A DNA stretch of 64,000 bases from Halomicrobium urmianum. Lineage in GTDB: Archaea; Halobacteriota; Halobacteria; Halobacteriales; Haloarculaceae. This document shows, piece after piece, positions 27,469 through 34,859 of this stretch; the first letter of the stretch is position 1, and each line of letters begins with the position of its first letter. The notes beneath the pieces were generated by a model. The model had not been told where the DNA came from. It saw only the letters and a program-made list of their open reading frames with translations, and did not search any database. A program made the translations under genes and the position numbers. Where the stretch lies: the NCBI RefSeq assembly GCF_020217425.1, contig NZ_CP084090.1, positions 2,852,001-2,916,000 on the forward strand, read 5' to 3'.

Positions 27469-27603
27469 ACACCACTGGTACAAGTGAAACGCGAGATTCG
27501 AATTTGATCTAACCGATCACGCGAAACGGTGGTGTCCTTCGCGTGAGGTGGCGGTTTCGTTCACGTGCGAAACGCGGGTGTCGTTCACGTGAATCGGTGG
27601 GGT
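27469..27603. repeat. Origin recognition boxes 4-7
   Basis: 27469-27488 (minus, TTCACTTGTACCAGTGGTGT), 27516-27535 (plus, ATCACGCGAAACGGTGGTGT), 27560-27581 (plus, two bases longer, TTCACGTGCGAAACGCGGG then TGT) and 27584-27603 (plus, TTCACGTGAATCGGTGGGGT). A weaker half-box lies at 27537-27556. The first points against the other three. They start 40 bp after the orc1 stop. Confidence 0.8.
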
Positions 27604-27770
27604 CTGAATCGCAACAGGCCGAGATTATCTCCCTTCCCTCTAAAAAGGAGAAACTAATCCGGTCACTGATCGTCGCGCCAGAGCGACAGCGTCGATCCGC
27701 TCGTCCGACACTGTTCCAGAATCGATCCATCTCCGCGACGGAACTGATTCGGGTAACTGTCGCTGGGACC

Positions 27771-27790
27771 TTCACTCGCAACAGTGGTGT
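27771..27790 (+). repeat. Origin recognition box 8
   Basis: TTCACTCGCAACAGTGGTGT, 340 bp beyond the orc1 stop and 168 bp from the previous box. Confidence 0.75.
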
Positions 27791-27981
27791 GTGGGACTCG
27801 GATATGAGCCGGAAGACTGCCGTGAGCAGAGTCCCATTAAGTATGCTAGAGACAGTGTCGTTCCGGACGCGAGCCGAACTCAGACCGGTGCAGTTCTGCT
27901 CCAGTCCGTTCGATCACGCCCCATCGTATCCCGTATCGTCCCGGCCCGCACCCATCCCCCTTCCCCCTCCCGTTGCCCCGC

Positions 27982-28001
27982 TTCACTTGCAACAGTGGTG
28001 T
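27982..28001 (+). repeat. Origin recognition box 9
   Basis: TTCACTTGCAACAGTGGTGT, a perfect match to box 1. It is only 50 bp before the ATG of the next gene, so it overlaps that gene's promoter region. Confidence 0.8.
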
Positions 28002-28051
28002 CTCTCGGTTCCGGCGGTACCTTCTTGCCCCGACCGATCCGTGAGTCTGAC

Positions 28052-28291
28052 ATGGGCGAGACTGTCGAGATGTACGACGGGACCGAAGTGGAAGTCGAGC
28101 ACGTGGACGCGCTGGCCGAGGGCGGCGCACGATTCGACGTCGAGGCGGCGGACGGTCGCAAGTGGCGCATCGACGTCGACCGCCACGGCGACTTCGACAT
28201 CGTGACGACCTGGCGCGACGGTCAACTGGCCGACGTCGACGTGCCGGAGTGGATGGGCGACCTGGTCACGCGCCTGCGCGGGTCCGCGTAG
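28052..28291 (+). CDS. Small conserved haloarchaeal protein
   Basis: 79 aa, MGETVEMYDGTEVEVEHVDALAEGGARFDVEAADGRKWRIDVDRHGDFDIVTTWRDG, acidic and soluble, likely all-beta. No family that I can name. The start at ATG 28052 removes a frame that would otherwise run through an origin box. Its promoter must lie within the origin region, so its expression may respond to Orc binding. Confidence 0.65.
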   Translation: MGETVEMYDGTEVEVEHVDALAEGGARFDVEAADGRKWRIDVDRHGDFDIVTTWRDGQLADVDVPEWMGDLVTRLRGSA

Positions 28292-28360
28292 ATCGAACAG
28301 CGTGCGTCGATCGACCCGTTCACCTTCTACCCACGCAGCGGCCGGGCCCGAACGGGTCCT

Positions 28361-28368
28361 TTTATATC
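28361..28368 (+). promoter_or_regulatory. TATA box of msrB
   Basis: TTTATATC, 21-28 nt before the msrB ATG; a leaderless promoter arrangement. Confidence 0.6.
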
Positions 28369-28388
28369 CGCAGTCCGTAGGCCTCTCT

Positions 28389-28799
28389 ATGAGCGAGACC
28401 GGACCCGAGGAGCTACCGGAGAACGACGCGGAGTGGCGTGAGATCCTGACCGACGAGGAGTACCGGGTCCTCCGGGAGCAGGGAACGGAGCCGAAGTTCA
28501 GCAGCGACCTGATCGACGTGAAGGAGGCGGGGACCTTCCACTGCGCCGCCTGCGAGACGTCCCTGTTCGACAGCGACGACAAGTTCGAGTCGGGCACGGG
28601 CTGGCCCAGCTTCTGGGACGTCTACGAGGAGGGCAACGTCGAGACGCGACTGGACACCAGCCACGGCATGGAGCGGACGGAGGTCGTCTGTGCCAACTGC
28701 GGCGGCCACCTCGGCCACGTGTTCGACGACGGTCCCGACCCGACCGGGAAGCGCTACTGTATCAACGGCGCCGCCCTCGACTTCGAACCCGACGAATAG
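28389..28799 (+). CDS. msrB: Peptide-methionine (R)-S-oxide reductase
   Basis: 136 aa MsrB, which repairs R-methionine sulfoxide in proteins. The zinc-binding pairs CAAC (~54-57) and CANC (~100-103) and the catalytic RYCINGAALDFEP near the C terminus are present, as are GTGWPSFWD and GGHLGHVFDDGP. The start at ATG 28389 is supported by the TATA box. It is a single-gene unit. Confidence 0.96.
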   Translation: MSETGPEELPENDAEWREILTDEEYRVLREQGTEPKFSSDLIDVKEAGTFHCAACETSLFDSDDKFESGTGWPSFWDVYEEGNVETRLDTSHGMERTEVVCANCGGHLGHVFDDGPDPTGKRYCINGAALDFEPDE

Positions 28800-28852
28800 C
28801 GGCGATCGGCCGGAACGCTTTTCCCGGAGTTGCAGGCTCCTTTGAGTCACGC

Positions 28853-29680
28853 GTGACCGACGAGGATTCCGACGAAAGCGACGGGCGGACAGCAACGGTA
28901 GGCGGCGAAGGCACGACGGCTGAGACTGGCGACGGTGCGTCGGCTGAGACTGGCGACGGCGCGACGTCCGAACCGGCCGACATCGACGTGACAGACGACG
29001 CGGACAGGTCGGCCGAACCCGTCGGCGACGGGGGATTCGCCGAGTCGACCGATGGACCGACCGCCGAGGCGGACGACGCGCCGCTACTGAAGCCCTCGCT
29101 GCGGCAGTTCCCGTGGCTCCGGGCCGCCGGTGCCGCGGTCGCGACGATCGCGGTCGAGTACGTCGTCGTGGCGCTCGCGTTCGTCGCCGGACCGTCGTCG
29201 ATGGACTCGTCGGCCTTCGATTCGCTGGCCGGCGAACTCCTGCAGTACGCGTTCGTGCTGTACAACGCACACCACGTCCCGATAATCACCACGGCCACGA
29301 ACGCGGCCGTCGCCGGGTCCCGGATGACGAACGCGCTGTACGGTGCCGAGGGCGGTTCCATCCCGCCGGCGGCATTCTTCGCGCTCCCGATCGTCGCGCT
29401 GCTGGTCTCCGGCGCGGTCTTCGAACTCCGACGCCGGGGCGGACGGGCATCAAGCACGCTCGAGGAGAGCGCGCTCGTCGGGACCGGGATCGCCGCTGGC
29501 TACGCCGTCGTCGGAACCGGCGCGAGCCTCGTGTTGGTGCGCCGTATTACCTTCGAGGGCGGCAACGCATCGTCCGGGCCGGCGATCCTGTGGGCGCTGG
29601 TCGCCACCGTCTGCTTCCCGCTCGTCTTTGCGACGATCGGGGCCGCAGTGGCCGCCGTCTACGACGAGCGGTCGGCGTAA
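28853..29680 (+). CDS. Membrane protein with disordered acidic N terminus, unknown
   Basis: 275 aa from GTG 28853. Residues ~1-80 are an acidic, Gly/Thr/Asp-rich disordered region with internal near-repeats (TAETGDGASAETGDGATSE). Then come about four transmembrane helices: GAAVATIAVEYVVVALAFVAG, IPPAAFFALPIVALLVSGAVF, GTGIAAGYAVVGTGASLVLV and AILWALVATVCFPLVFATIGAAVA. No catalytic motif. Its 3' end overlaps the convergent glutaredoxin gene by 22 bp. Confidence 0.7.
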   Translation: MTDEDSDESDGRTATVGGEGTTAETGDGASAETGDGATSEPADIDVTDDADRSAEPVGDGGFAESTDGPTAEADDAPLLKPSLRQFPWLRAAGAAVATIAVEYVVVALAFVAGPSSMDSSAFDSLAGELLQYAFVLYNAHHVPIITTATNAAVAGSRMTNALYGAEGGSIPPAAFFALPIVALLVSGAVFELRRRGGRASSTLEESALVGTGIAAGYAVVGTGASLVLVRRITFEGGNASSGPAILWALVATVCFPLVFATIGAAVAAVYDERSA

Positions 29681-29910
29681 CTTACGTTCAGGAACTCGAG
29701 GATGCGGTCGGACTCGGCCATCGTCACGCCGCGGTCCTCGTCGACGACGACGGGAACGGCCCGCTGGCCCGAGACGCGCTTGACCTCGTTGCGCTGGGAG
29801 TGGAGCGCGTCGACCCAGACGCTGTCGTAGTCGACGCCGAGTTCGTCGAGACGGTCGGCCACCTTCTCGCAGTACGGACACCCGTCGAGCCGGTAAAGCG
29901 TGACGCTCAT
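29659..29910 (-). CDS. Glutaredoxin-like protein
   Basis: 83 aa thioredoxin-fold protein with the active site CPYC at residues 11-14 (LYRLDGCPYCEKVADRLDELG), cis-Pro RAVPVVVDED and the ending AESDRILEFLNVSY. This is the small haloarchaeal glutaredoxin/GST-N-terminal type. It would catalyse thiol-disulfide exchange, probably with gamma-glutamylcysteine chemistry used by haloarchaea rather than glutathione (from general knowledge). Confidence 0.88.
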   Translation of the reverse strand: MSVTLYRLDGCPYCEKVADRLDELGVDYDSVWVDALHSQRNEVKRVSGQRAVPVVVDEDRGVTMAESDRILEFLNVSYADRSS

Positions 29911-30055
29911 GTCCGCAGCCTCGATCGGAAGCGAAAAACCGCTTTCGGCGCCGCGGGCGGCACCGCACAGTCCGCGTCGCCGCGACGTCGGCGGGCGATC
30001 GATGCCCGACGAGTGCGGTGTGCGTCGAGAAACTGGTACGAGAACGGCGAGACGG

Positions 30056-30520
30056 CTACTCGTACAGCCAGGTCTCGTCGATGCGCTCCCAGTCGACGAG
30101 TTCGTCCTCGTCGAAGAAGAGCTCGATCTCGCGCTCGTTGGCGCCCTCGTCCTCGTGGTCGGAGCCGTGGATGACGTTGCGACCCAGGTCGAGTCCGAAG
30201 TCGCCCCGGATGGTACCGGGGGCGGACTCGGCGGGGTCGGTCTCGCCCATCATCTTCCGGACCTGGCGCGTCGCGTCCTGACCCTCCCAGACCATCGCCA
30301 TGACCGGACCCGAGGTGATGAAGTCGACGAGGTCGTCGAAGAACGGCTTGTCCTCGTGCTCGCCGTAGTGGTCCTCGGCGAGGTCGCGGTCGATCTGCTC
30401 GAACTTCGCGCCGACGAGCTTCAGGCCGCGCTCCTCCAGTCGACCGATGATCTCGCCGATCAGGCCGCGCTGGACGCCGTCGGGCTTGACCATCACGAAG
30501 GTGCGCTCGGCGTCGCTCAT
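30056..30520 (-). CDS. ndk: Nucleoside-diphosphate kinase
   Basis: 154 aa, usual length. It transfers the terminal phosphate between NTPs and NDPs through the phospho-histidine in NVIHGSD (H at ~119). The start [25 protein letters not shown] is typical. The start codon overlaps the rpl24e stop as ATGA; it is the last gene of the rpl7ae-rps28e-rpl24e-ndk unit, a conserved haloarchaeal order. Confidence 0.97.
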   Translation of the reverse strand: MSDAERTFVMVKPDGVQRGLIGEIIGRLEERGLKLVGAKFEQIDRDLAEDHYGEHEDKPFFDDLVDFITSGPVMAMVWEGQDATRQVRKMMGETDPAESAPGTIRGDFGLDLGRNVIHGSDHEDEGANEREIELFFDEDELVDWERIDETWLYE

Positions 30521-30888
30521 GCCTCGGCCTCCTCCTCGTCTTCCTCGGCGTCCTGCCCGTCAGCCGACTCGTCCTCGACGGCCTCGGACTCTTCCGCTTC
30601 CTCGTCGGCGTCGACGGAGTCGGACCCCTCGGCGACGTCCGAGTCGCTCTCCGTCTCGACGTCCTCGTCGGATTCGGACTCAGTGGTCTCCTGGTCGGCG
30701 GCGGCCGTCTCCTCAGCGCCGCCGGCCTCGGTCCACTCGAGGTTGCGGGCCTCGCGGCCCAGGTCGGCGTTGTTCTCGCACTTCGAGGAGCAGAAGTGCA
30801 CTGTCGATCCGTCCGTGCGGACGAACATCGTGCCCGTGCCGGGCTCGATGTCGTCGCCGCAGTAGTCACACTCTCTCGTGCGGGGCAT
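30517..30888 (-). CDS. rpl24e: Ribosomal protein eL24 (L24e) with long acidic tail
   Basis: 123 aa. Residues 1-55 are a normal L24e zinc ribbon with C7, C10, C33 and C37 ([14 protein letters not shown] ... [22 protein letters not shown]). Residues ~58-123 are almost only E, D, S, A and T. Haloarchaeal L24e that I remember (Haloarcula type) is about 65-70 aa, so this tail is roughly 55 residues longer. The tail stays in frame up to the ndk overlap and has normal codon use. Confidence 0.93.
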   Translation of the reverse strand: MPRTRECDYCGDDIEPGTGTMFVRTDGSTVHFCSSKCENNADLGREARNLEWTEAGGAEETAAADQETTESESDEDVETESDSDVAEGSDSVDADEEAEESEAVEDESADGQDAEEDEEEAEA

Positions 30889-30891
30889 TGG

Positions 30892-31119
30892 TTACTGGCC
30901 TCCGATCTGGTCGGCCTCGCGAGCGGTCTCGCGCAGCTGGAGCACGTCGCCCTCGCGGACCGGACCCAGGACGTTCCGGGTGATGATGCGGCCCTGGTTG
31001 GAGCCCTCCCGGATGCGGCACTTGACCTGCATGGCCTCTCCGTGCATCCCGGTGCGGCCCACGACCTCGATGACCTCCGCAGGCGTGGAGCCTCCGTCTT
31101 CGGATTCCTCAGCGCTCAT
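30892..31119 (-). CDS. rps28e: Ribosomal protein eS28 (S28e)
   Basis: 75 aa small-subunit protein. The core [51 protein letters not shown] is fully typical. Short acidic N-terminal extension. It sits 3 nt before rpl24e and 11 nt after rpl7ae. Confidence 0.97.
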   Translation of the reverse strand: MSAEESEDGGSTPAEVIEVVGRTGMHGEAMQVKCRIREGSNQGRIITRNVLGPVREGDVLQLRETAREADQIGGQ

Positions 31120-31130
31120 CCGTCACCACC

Positions 31131-31493
31131 TCACCGGAGTTCCTCGACCTTGCTGGCGACGTCCTCGACGTCGTCGGACGCCTCGCCGGCGTCGACGATG
31201 GCCGCGGCGGCGCTGCCGACCTCGAGGCCGGCGGCGTGGCCGACGTCGTCCTGGGACTCGGCGAAGACGTAGGGAACGTCCTTCTCGTCGGCCAGCTCGG
31301 GGATGTGCATCACGATCTCCTCGGGCTGGACGTCTTCGGCGACGACGACGAGCTCGGCGCTGCCGCGCTCGATCGTCTTGGTCGTCTCGTTGGTACCTTT
31401 CTTGACTGTGCCCGTGTCTCGTGCGACCTCGAGCGCCTCGAGGGCGTCCTCGGCGAGGTCGGCAGGGACGTCGTAGTCTACGTATACTGGCAT
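31131..31493 (-). CDS. rpl7ae: Ribosomal protein eL8 (L7Ae), kink-turn binder
   Basis: 120 aa. L7Ae is a large-subunit protein and, in archaea, also a core protein of box C/D and H/ACA RNPs and RNase P, where it binds kink-turns. The RNA-binding motif [29 protein letters not shown] is at ~32-60. It is the first gene of its unit and has a ~90-nt leader containing a kink-turn-like hairpin and a very strong Shine-Dalgarno sequence, suggesting autoregulation. Confidence 0.97.
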   Translation of the reverse strand: MPVYVDYDVPADLAEDALEALEVARDTGTVKKGTNETTKTIERGSAELVVVAEDVQPEEIVMHIPELADEKDVPYVFAESQDDVGHAAGLEVGSAAAAIVDAGEASDDVEDVASKVEELR

Positions 31494-31498
31494 TAGTG

Positions 31499-31508
31499 AT
31501 CACCTCCT
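31499..31508 (-). promoter_or_regulatory. Extended Shine-Dalgarno of rpl7ae
   Basis: Minus-strand AGGAGGTGAT, fully complementary to the conserved 16S 3' tail, ending 5 nt before the ATG. Such a long match is uncommon in a haloarchaeon with mostly leaderless genes. Confidence 0.75.
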
Positions 31509-31514
31509 GCGCAC

Positions 31515-31569
31515 GGGCTCGCGCTCCCCCGCCGTGTAATCCTGAGAAGGCTGGGAGCATCATCAACCC
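31515..31569 (-). promoter_or_regulatory. Kink-turn-like hairpin in the rpl7ae leader
   Basis: In the mRNA, GCUCCC pairs with GGGAGC and, below it, GGGU pairs with GCCC. The internal loop between has UGAUGA on one strand and CGA on the other, allowing tandem G.A pairs next to a 3-4 nt bulge. One extra C keeps it from a perfect consensus. It lies 21 nt before the start codon, next to the Shine-Dalgarno. The gene product binds kink-turns. Confidence 0.45.
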
Positions 31570-31602
31570 GACGCAGGGTGTACTCCTGCGTTGCAGACGG
31601 CT

Positions 31603-31611
31603 GCTTAAAAA
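31603..31611 (-). promoter_or_regulatory. TATA box of the rpl7ae operon
   Basis: Minus-strand TTTTTAAGC, ~115 nt before the ATG, predicting a leader of about 85-90 nt. A 7-bp inverted repeat (ACGCAGG/CCTGCGT, 31571-31591) lies over the expected transcription start. Confidence 0.55.
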
Positions 31612-31673
31612 CGCTTCCAAACGGTCGACAGCGTGTCACGCCGGCCCACGCGCTCCCGGACGTCGGCGGGACG

Positions 31674-31693
31674 GTCCCGCGTCGTCGCGGGAC
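31674..31693. other. Perfect tetraloop hairpin between rpl7ae and tmcA
   Basis: GTCCCGCG-TCGT-CGCGGGAC, an 8-bp perfect stem between two divergent genes, ~80 bp before tmcA. It may be in the tmcA leader. Nothing else is seen in 31612-31772. Confidence 0.45.
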
Positions 31694-31772
31694 GATGGCG
31701 GGGCGGCTGGCCCGTCGACGCGCTCCCTCCCCGACCGTCACGCACATACGGCGGGCCCGGCCACTCTGAACC

Positions 31773-34043
31773 ATGGAGCGACTGGTGGCCGACCTGCGTG
31801 CGGAGGCCCGCTTCGCCGACCAGCGGCGGGTCCTCGTCCTGGCTGGCGCGCCCGACGCGACGCGCGCGGCCGCCGACACCGCACTCGACGCCGCCGACGT
31901 GCCGCGCGACGAGACCACCTCCGTCGGTCCGGAACCCTTCCTAGCCGGGTGCGAGCACCTCGAACCGGTTCACGCCGGCAATCTTCTCGGCCGCACGCGC
32001 GAGGCCATCGTCCTCGACTGCCAGGACGACTTCCGGCCGAACGCGCTGGGGCGGTGCGTCGGCGCCGTCGACGGCGGTGGCCTGCTCGTCCTGTTGACCC
32101 CGCCGCTCGACGCGTGGCCGGACAGACGCGACGCCTTCGACGCTTCGCTGGCAGTGCCGCCGTTCGAAGTGAGCGACGTCGCCGGGAACTTCAGGCGGCG
32201 ACTCGTCGAGACGATTCGCGCCCACCCCGGAATCGCCGTCGTCGACGTCGACTCCGACACCGTCGAGAAGCGAGGGCTCACCGACCCCGCGCCGCGGTTG
32301 CCGGTGACGCCGCCCGCAGCCCCCGCGGACACCGCGTTTCCCGCGGCCGCCTACGAGGCCTGCCTGACCGACGACCAGGTCGACGCCGTCGCCGCCTTCG
32401 AATCCCTCCTCGGCGGCGGCACCCTGGTCGTCGAGGCCGACCGGGGTCGGGGCAAGTCCAGTGCGGCCGGACTGGCGGCGGCCTCGCTCGCCCTCGCTGG
32501 TCGGGACGTGCTCGTGACCGCGCCCCAGTACCGGAGCGCACGCGAGGTGTTCGCCCGCGCGGCGGAACTGCTGACCGACCTCGACGCGCTCGACGGCCTG
32601 GACCACCCGGACGCGCCGCAGGAACTACGCACGGCCGAGGGGCGCGTCCGGTACGCGGACGCGACCTCGTCCAGCATCCTTGACGGCGACCCCGACGCGG
32701 TGATCGTCGACGAGGCCGCGGCGCTGCCCGTCCGCGTGCTGGAACGGTTCCTCGACGCGCCGGCCGTCGCGTTCACGACGACGGTCCACGGCTACGAGGG
32801 CGCTGGCCGGGGGTTCTCGGTGCGCTTCCGGGACCGCCTCGCCGAGAGCGGCCACGAAGTCGTCGAGCACACGATGACCGCGCCCATCCGCTACGCCGCC
32901 GGCGACCCGGTCGAGTCGTGGGCCTTCCGTGCGCTCCTGCTGGACGCGCGGCCCGCCGTCGACCCGCTCGTGGCCGACGCGACGCCGGAGAGCGCGACCT
33001 ACGAGCGCCTCGACGCGGACGCCCTCCTCGCGGACGAACACCTGCTCCGGGAGGCGTTCGGCCTGCTCGTGCTGGCCCACTACCGCACCGAGCCGAACGA
33101 CCTGGCGCGCCTGCTCGACGCGCCGAACGTGACGGTGCGGGCGCTGACTTACGGCGGCCGCGTCGTCTCCGTGGCGCTGCTGGCCCGCGAGGGCGACCTC
33201 CCCGCGGACCTGCGCGCGGACATGTACGAGGGCGGCCGCGTGAGGGGCAACATGATCCCGGACGTCCTGACGACACAGCTCCGGGACGAGGAGGCGGGCG
33301 TCCCGGTCGGCCAGCGCGTCCTCCGCATCGCTACTCACCCCGCCGCCCGCTCGCGCGGGCTCGGGTCGCGACTCCTCGATGAAGTCGAGGCCGAGTTCGC
33401 GGACGATGTCGACTGGCTCGGCGTCGGCTACGGCGCCACCCCCGAGCTCGTCGACTTCTGGGCCGAGAACGGCTACGCTACGGTCCACCTCTCGACGACG
33501 CGCAACGACGCCAGCGGCGAGTACTCGGCGGTGATGCTCCGGCCCACGTCGGCGGCCGGCCGCGACCTGGCCGACCGCCACGCCGAGTGGTTCGTGGACC
33601 GCGTTGCAGCCGTCCTCTCGGACCCGCTGGACGACCTCGACCCCGACGTCGCCCGGGCCGCGCTGGCCACCGCTGACGCGACGCCGGCGCTGGACCTCTC
33701 CGAATTCGAGTGGCGGCTCCTCGCGGGCGTCCCCGGCGGCGCCGCCACCTTCGACACCGCGCCGGGTCCCTTTCGCGCGCTCGCGATTCGGCACCTGATC
33801 GGTACAGCGGTCGACCTCGACGTGGACGCCGACCTCGATCCCGACGCTAACGGCCCTCTCGACGCCGAGCGCCTGCTCGTCCGCAAGGTCCTGCAGGCCC
33901 GGCCCTGGGACGACGTCGCCGACGAACTGGGCTTCGTCTCCACCGCGGAGTGCATGCGCGCGCTCGGGCGAGTGGTCGAAAAACTGGTACGCGCGTACGG
34001 CGATAGTACGGCACGTGAGGAACTCGATCGCCACGACGCCTGA
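31773..34043 (+). CDS. tmcA: tRNA(Met) cytidine acetyltransferase TmcA
   Basis: 756 aa, family length. It makes N4-acetylcytidine in RNA using acetyl-CoA and ATP. Order: N-terminal DUF1726 domain, RecA-like helicase domain with Walker A ADRGRGKSS (~222-230) and Walker B VIVDEAAALPV (~310), a GNAT domain with RIATHPAARSRGLGSRLLDEV (~512-535), and a C-terminal tRNA-binding domain. The start MERLVADLRAEARFADQRRVLVL fits. The 3' end overlaps the DUF456 gene by 29 bp. Confidence 0.95.
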   Translation: MERLVADLRAEARFADQRRVLVLAGAPDATRAAADTALDAADVPRDETTSVGPEPFLAGCEHLEPVHAGNLLGRTREAIVLDCQDDFRPNALGRCVGAVDGGGLLVLLTPPLDAWPDRRDAFDASLAVPPFEVSDVAGNFRRRLVETIRAHPGIAVVDVDSDTVEKRGLTDPAPRLPVTPPAAPADTAFPAAAYEACLTDDQVDAVAAFESLLGGGTLVVEADRGRGKSSAAGLAAASLALAGRDVLVTAPQYRSAREVFARAAELLTDLDALDGLDHPDAPQELRTAEGRVRYADATSSSILDGDPDAVIVDEAAALPVRVLERFLDAPAVAFTTTVHGYEGAGRGFSVRFRDRLAESGHEVVEHTMTAPIRYAAGDPVESWAFRALLLDARPAVDPLVADATPESATYERLDADALLADEHLLREAFGLLVLAHYRTEPNDLARLLDAPNVTVRALTYGGRVVSVALLAREGDLPADLRADMYEGGRVRGNMIPDVLTTQLRDEEAGVPVGQRVLRIATHPAARSRGLGSRLLDEVEAEFADDVDWLGVGYGATPELVDFWAENGYATVHLSTTRNDASGEYSAVMLRPTSAAGRDLADRHAEWFVDRVAAVLSDPLDDLDPDVARAALATADATPALDLSEFEWRLLAGVPGGAATFDTAPGPFRALAIRHLIGTAVDLDVDADLDPDANGPLDAERLLVRKVLQARPWDDVADELGFVSTAECMRALGRVVEKLVRAYGDSTAREELDRHDA

Positions 34044-34638
34044 TCCGCTCGTCGCGTCCGCGCTCCCGGATCCGCTCGTCGCGTCCGCGCCTCCGGACTC
34101 GCTCGCCGCTGTCCCCGCGCTGGACACGTTCGCCGCACAGCTCTCGGTCCCGGGCCTCGACGCGCTCGCCCTCGTCGCCGGGTTCGCGCTGCTCGTCGCC
34201 GGCGTCGCCGGGAGCGTCGTCCCCTCTGCACCCGGCGCCCCGCTGTCGACCGCCGGCGTGCTCGTCTACTGGTGGGGCACGGACTATTCGGAGCCCGGTC
34301 TCGGCCTCCTCGTCGGGCTCGTTCTGGTCGGCCTGCTCACCTGGGTCGTCGACTTCGCCGGCGGGGCGATCTCGGCCCGGATCGGCGGCGCGGCCACGTC
34401 GACGGCCGTCGTCGCGGGGCTGGTCGGGCTGGTCATGCTCGTCGTCTCCGGGCCGCTGGGGACGCTGCTGGGCGTCGTCGCGACGGTCTTCCTGCTGGAG
34501 TTCCGCCGCCAGCAGGACGCCCGCGCCGGCGCGAAGGCCGCGCTCGTGACGACGGTCGGGATGCTCGGCTCCGTCGTCGCACAGGCGTTGCTGACCGGGT
34601 CGATGCTCGTCGTCGTGCTGATCGTGGCGCTGACCTGA
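34015..34638 (+). CDS. DUF456 family membrane protein
   Basis: 207 aa, starting at GTG 34015 inside the tmcA 3' end. The N terminus carries three 9-residue repeats (PDPLVASAL, PDPLVASAP, PDSLAAVPA). Then come about four to five hydrophobic helices: LALVAGFALLVAGVAGSVV, LVGLVLVGLLTWVVDFAGG, TAVVAGLVGLVMLVVSG and GTLLGVVATVFLLEF, with the soluble motif RRQQDARAGAKAAL typical of DUF456. The function is unknown. Confidence 0.82.
   Translation: MRNSIATTPDPLVASALPDPLVASAPPDSLAAVPALDTFAAQLSVPGLDALALVAGFALLVAGVAGSVVPSAPGAPLSTAGVLVYWWGTDYSEPGLGLLVGLVLVGLLTWVVDFAGGAISARIGGAATSTAVVAGLVGLVMLVVSGPLGTLLGVVATVFLLEFRRQQDARAGAKAALVTTVGMLGSVVAQALLTGSMLVVVLIVALT
34042..34090 (+). repeat. Tandem 27-bp repeats encoding the DUF456 N terminus
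   Basis: GATCCGCTCGTCGCGTCCGC starts at 34042 and again at 34069, period 27 bp; a degraded third unit follows from ~34096. These encode the 9-aa repeats. Confidence 0.7.
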
Positions 34639-34664
34639 TTACCGCCGGCCGCCTTCCGCCACAC

Positions 34665-34826
34665 ATGGACTGTGCCGAGGACGACTGCGAGGAGGAGGCG
34701 GCGGTGGAACTCCACGTCCCCTGGGACGAGAACCGACGCGTCTGCACCGCACACGCGCGGGTCTGGGCGCAGAAGGACGGCGTGGTCCCGGACCCGCTGC
34801 CCGGGCACGAGGACGAGTGGCCCTGA
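34665..34826 (+). CDS. 53-residue Cys/His-containing small protein
   Basis: MDCAEDDCEEEAAVELHVP followed by WDENRRVCTAHARVWAQKDG. The pattern C-x4-C ... H ... C-x2-H could bind one zinc ion. Very acidic. Small proteins with this Cys pattern are common in haloarchaea. The start is ATG 34665, 26 nt after the DUF456 stop, so probably one operon. The function is unknown. Confidence 0.65.
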   Translation: MDCAEDDCEEEAAVELHVPWDENRRVCTAHARVWAQKDGVVPDPLPGHEDEWP

Positions 34827-34859
34827 GGCGGGCACTTTCCGCCGCTGGGTGCCGCCGCT

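Larger units (their letters stand above)
25831..28001. other. oriC: Replication origin region
   Basis: At least nine copies of a 20-mer close to TTCACNTGMAACRGTGGTGT flank an orc1/cdc6 gene on both sides, and an AT-rich tract lies upstream. Haloarchaeal origins are built this way: an Orc1/Cdc6 gene next to its own origin recognition boxes and a DNA-unwinding stretch. Box positions are listed separately. The gene-free parts are 25740-26202 and 27430-28051. I cannot tell from the window whether the replicon is the main chromosome; the ribosomal genes nearby suggest so. Confidence 0.85.

Noticed and set aside
25831-28001. CRISPR array
   Set aside because: The repeats are unevenly spaced, in both orientations, imperfect and flank an orc gene; they fit origin boxes.
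27543-28205. 220-aa open frame after orc1
   Set aside because: Contains several origin boxes and is Arg/Ser/Pro-rich; the true gene there is the 79-aa one at 28052-28291.
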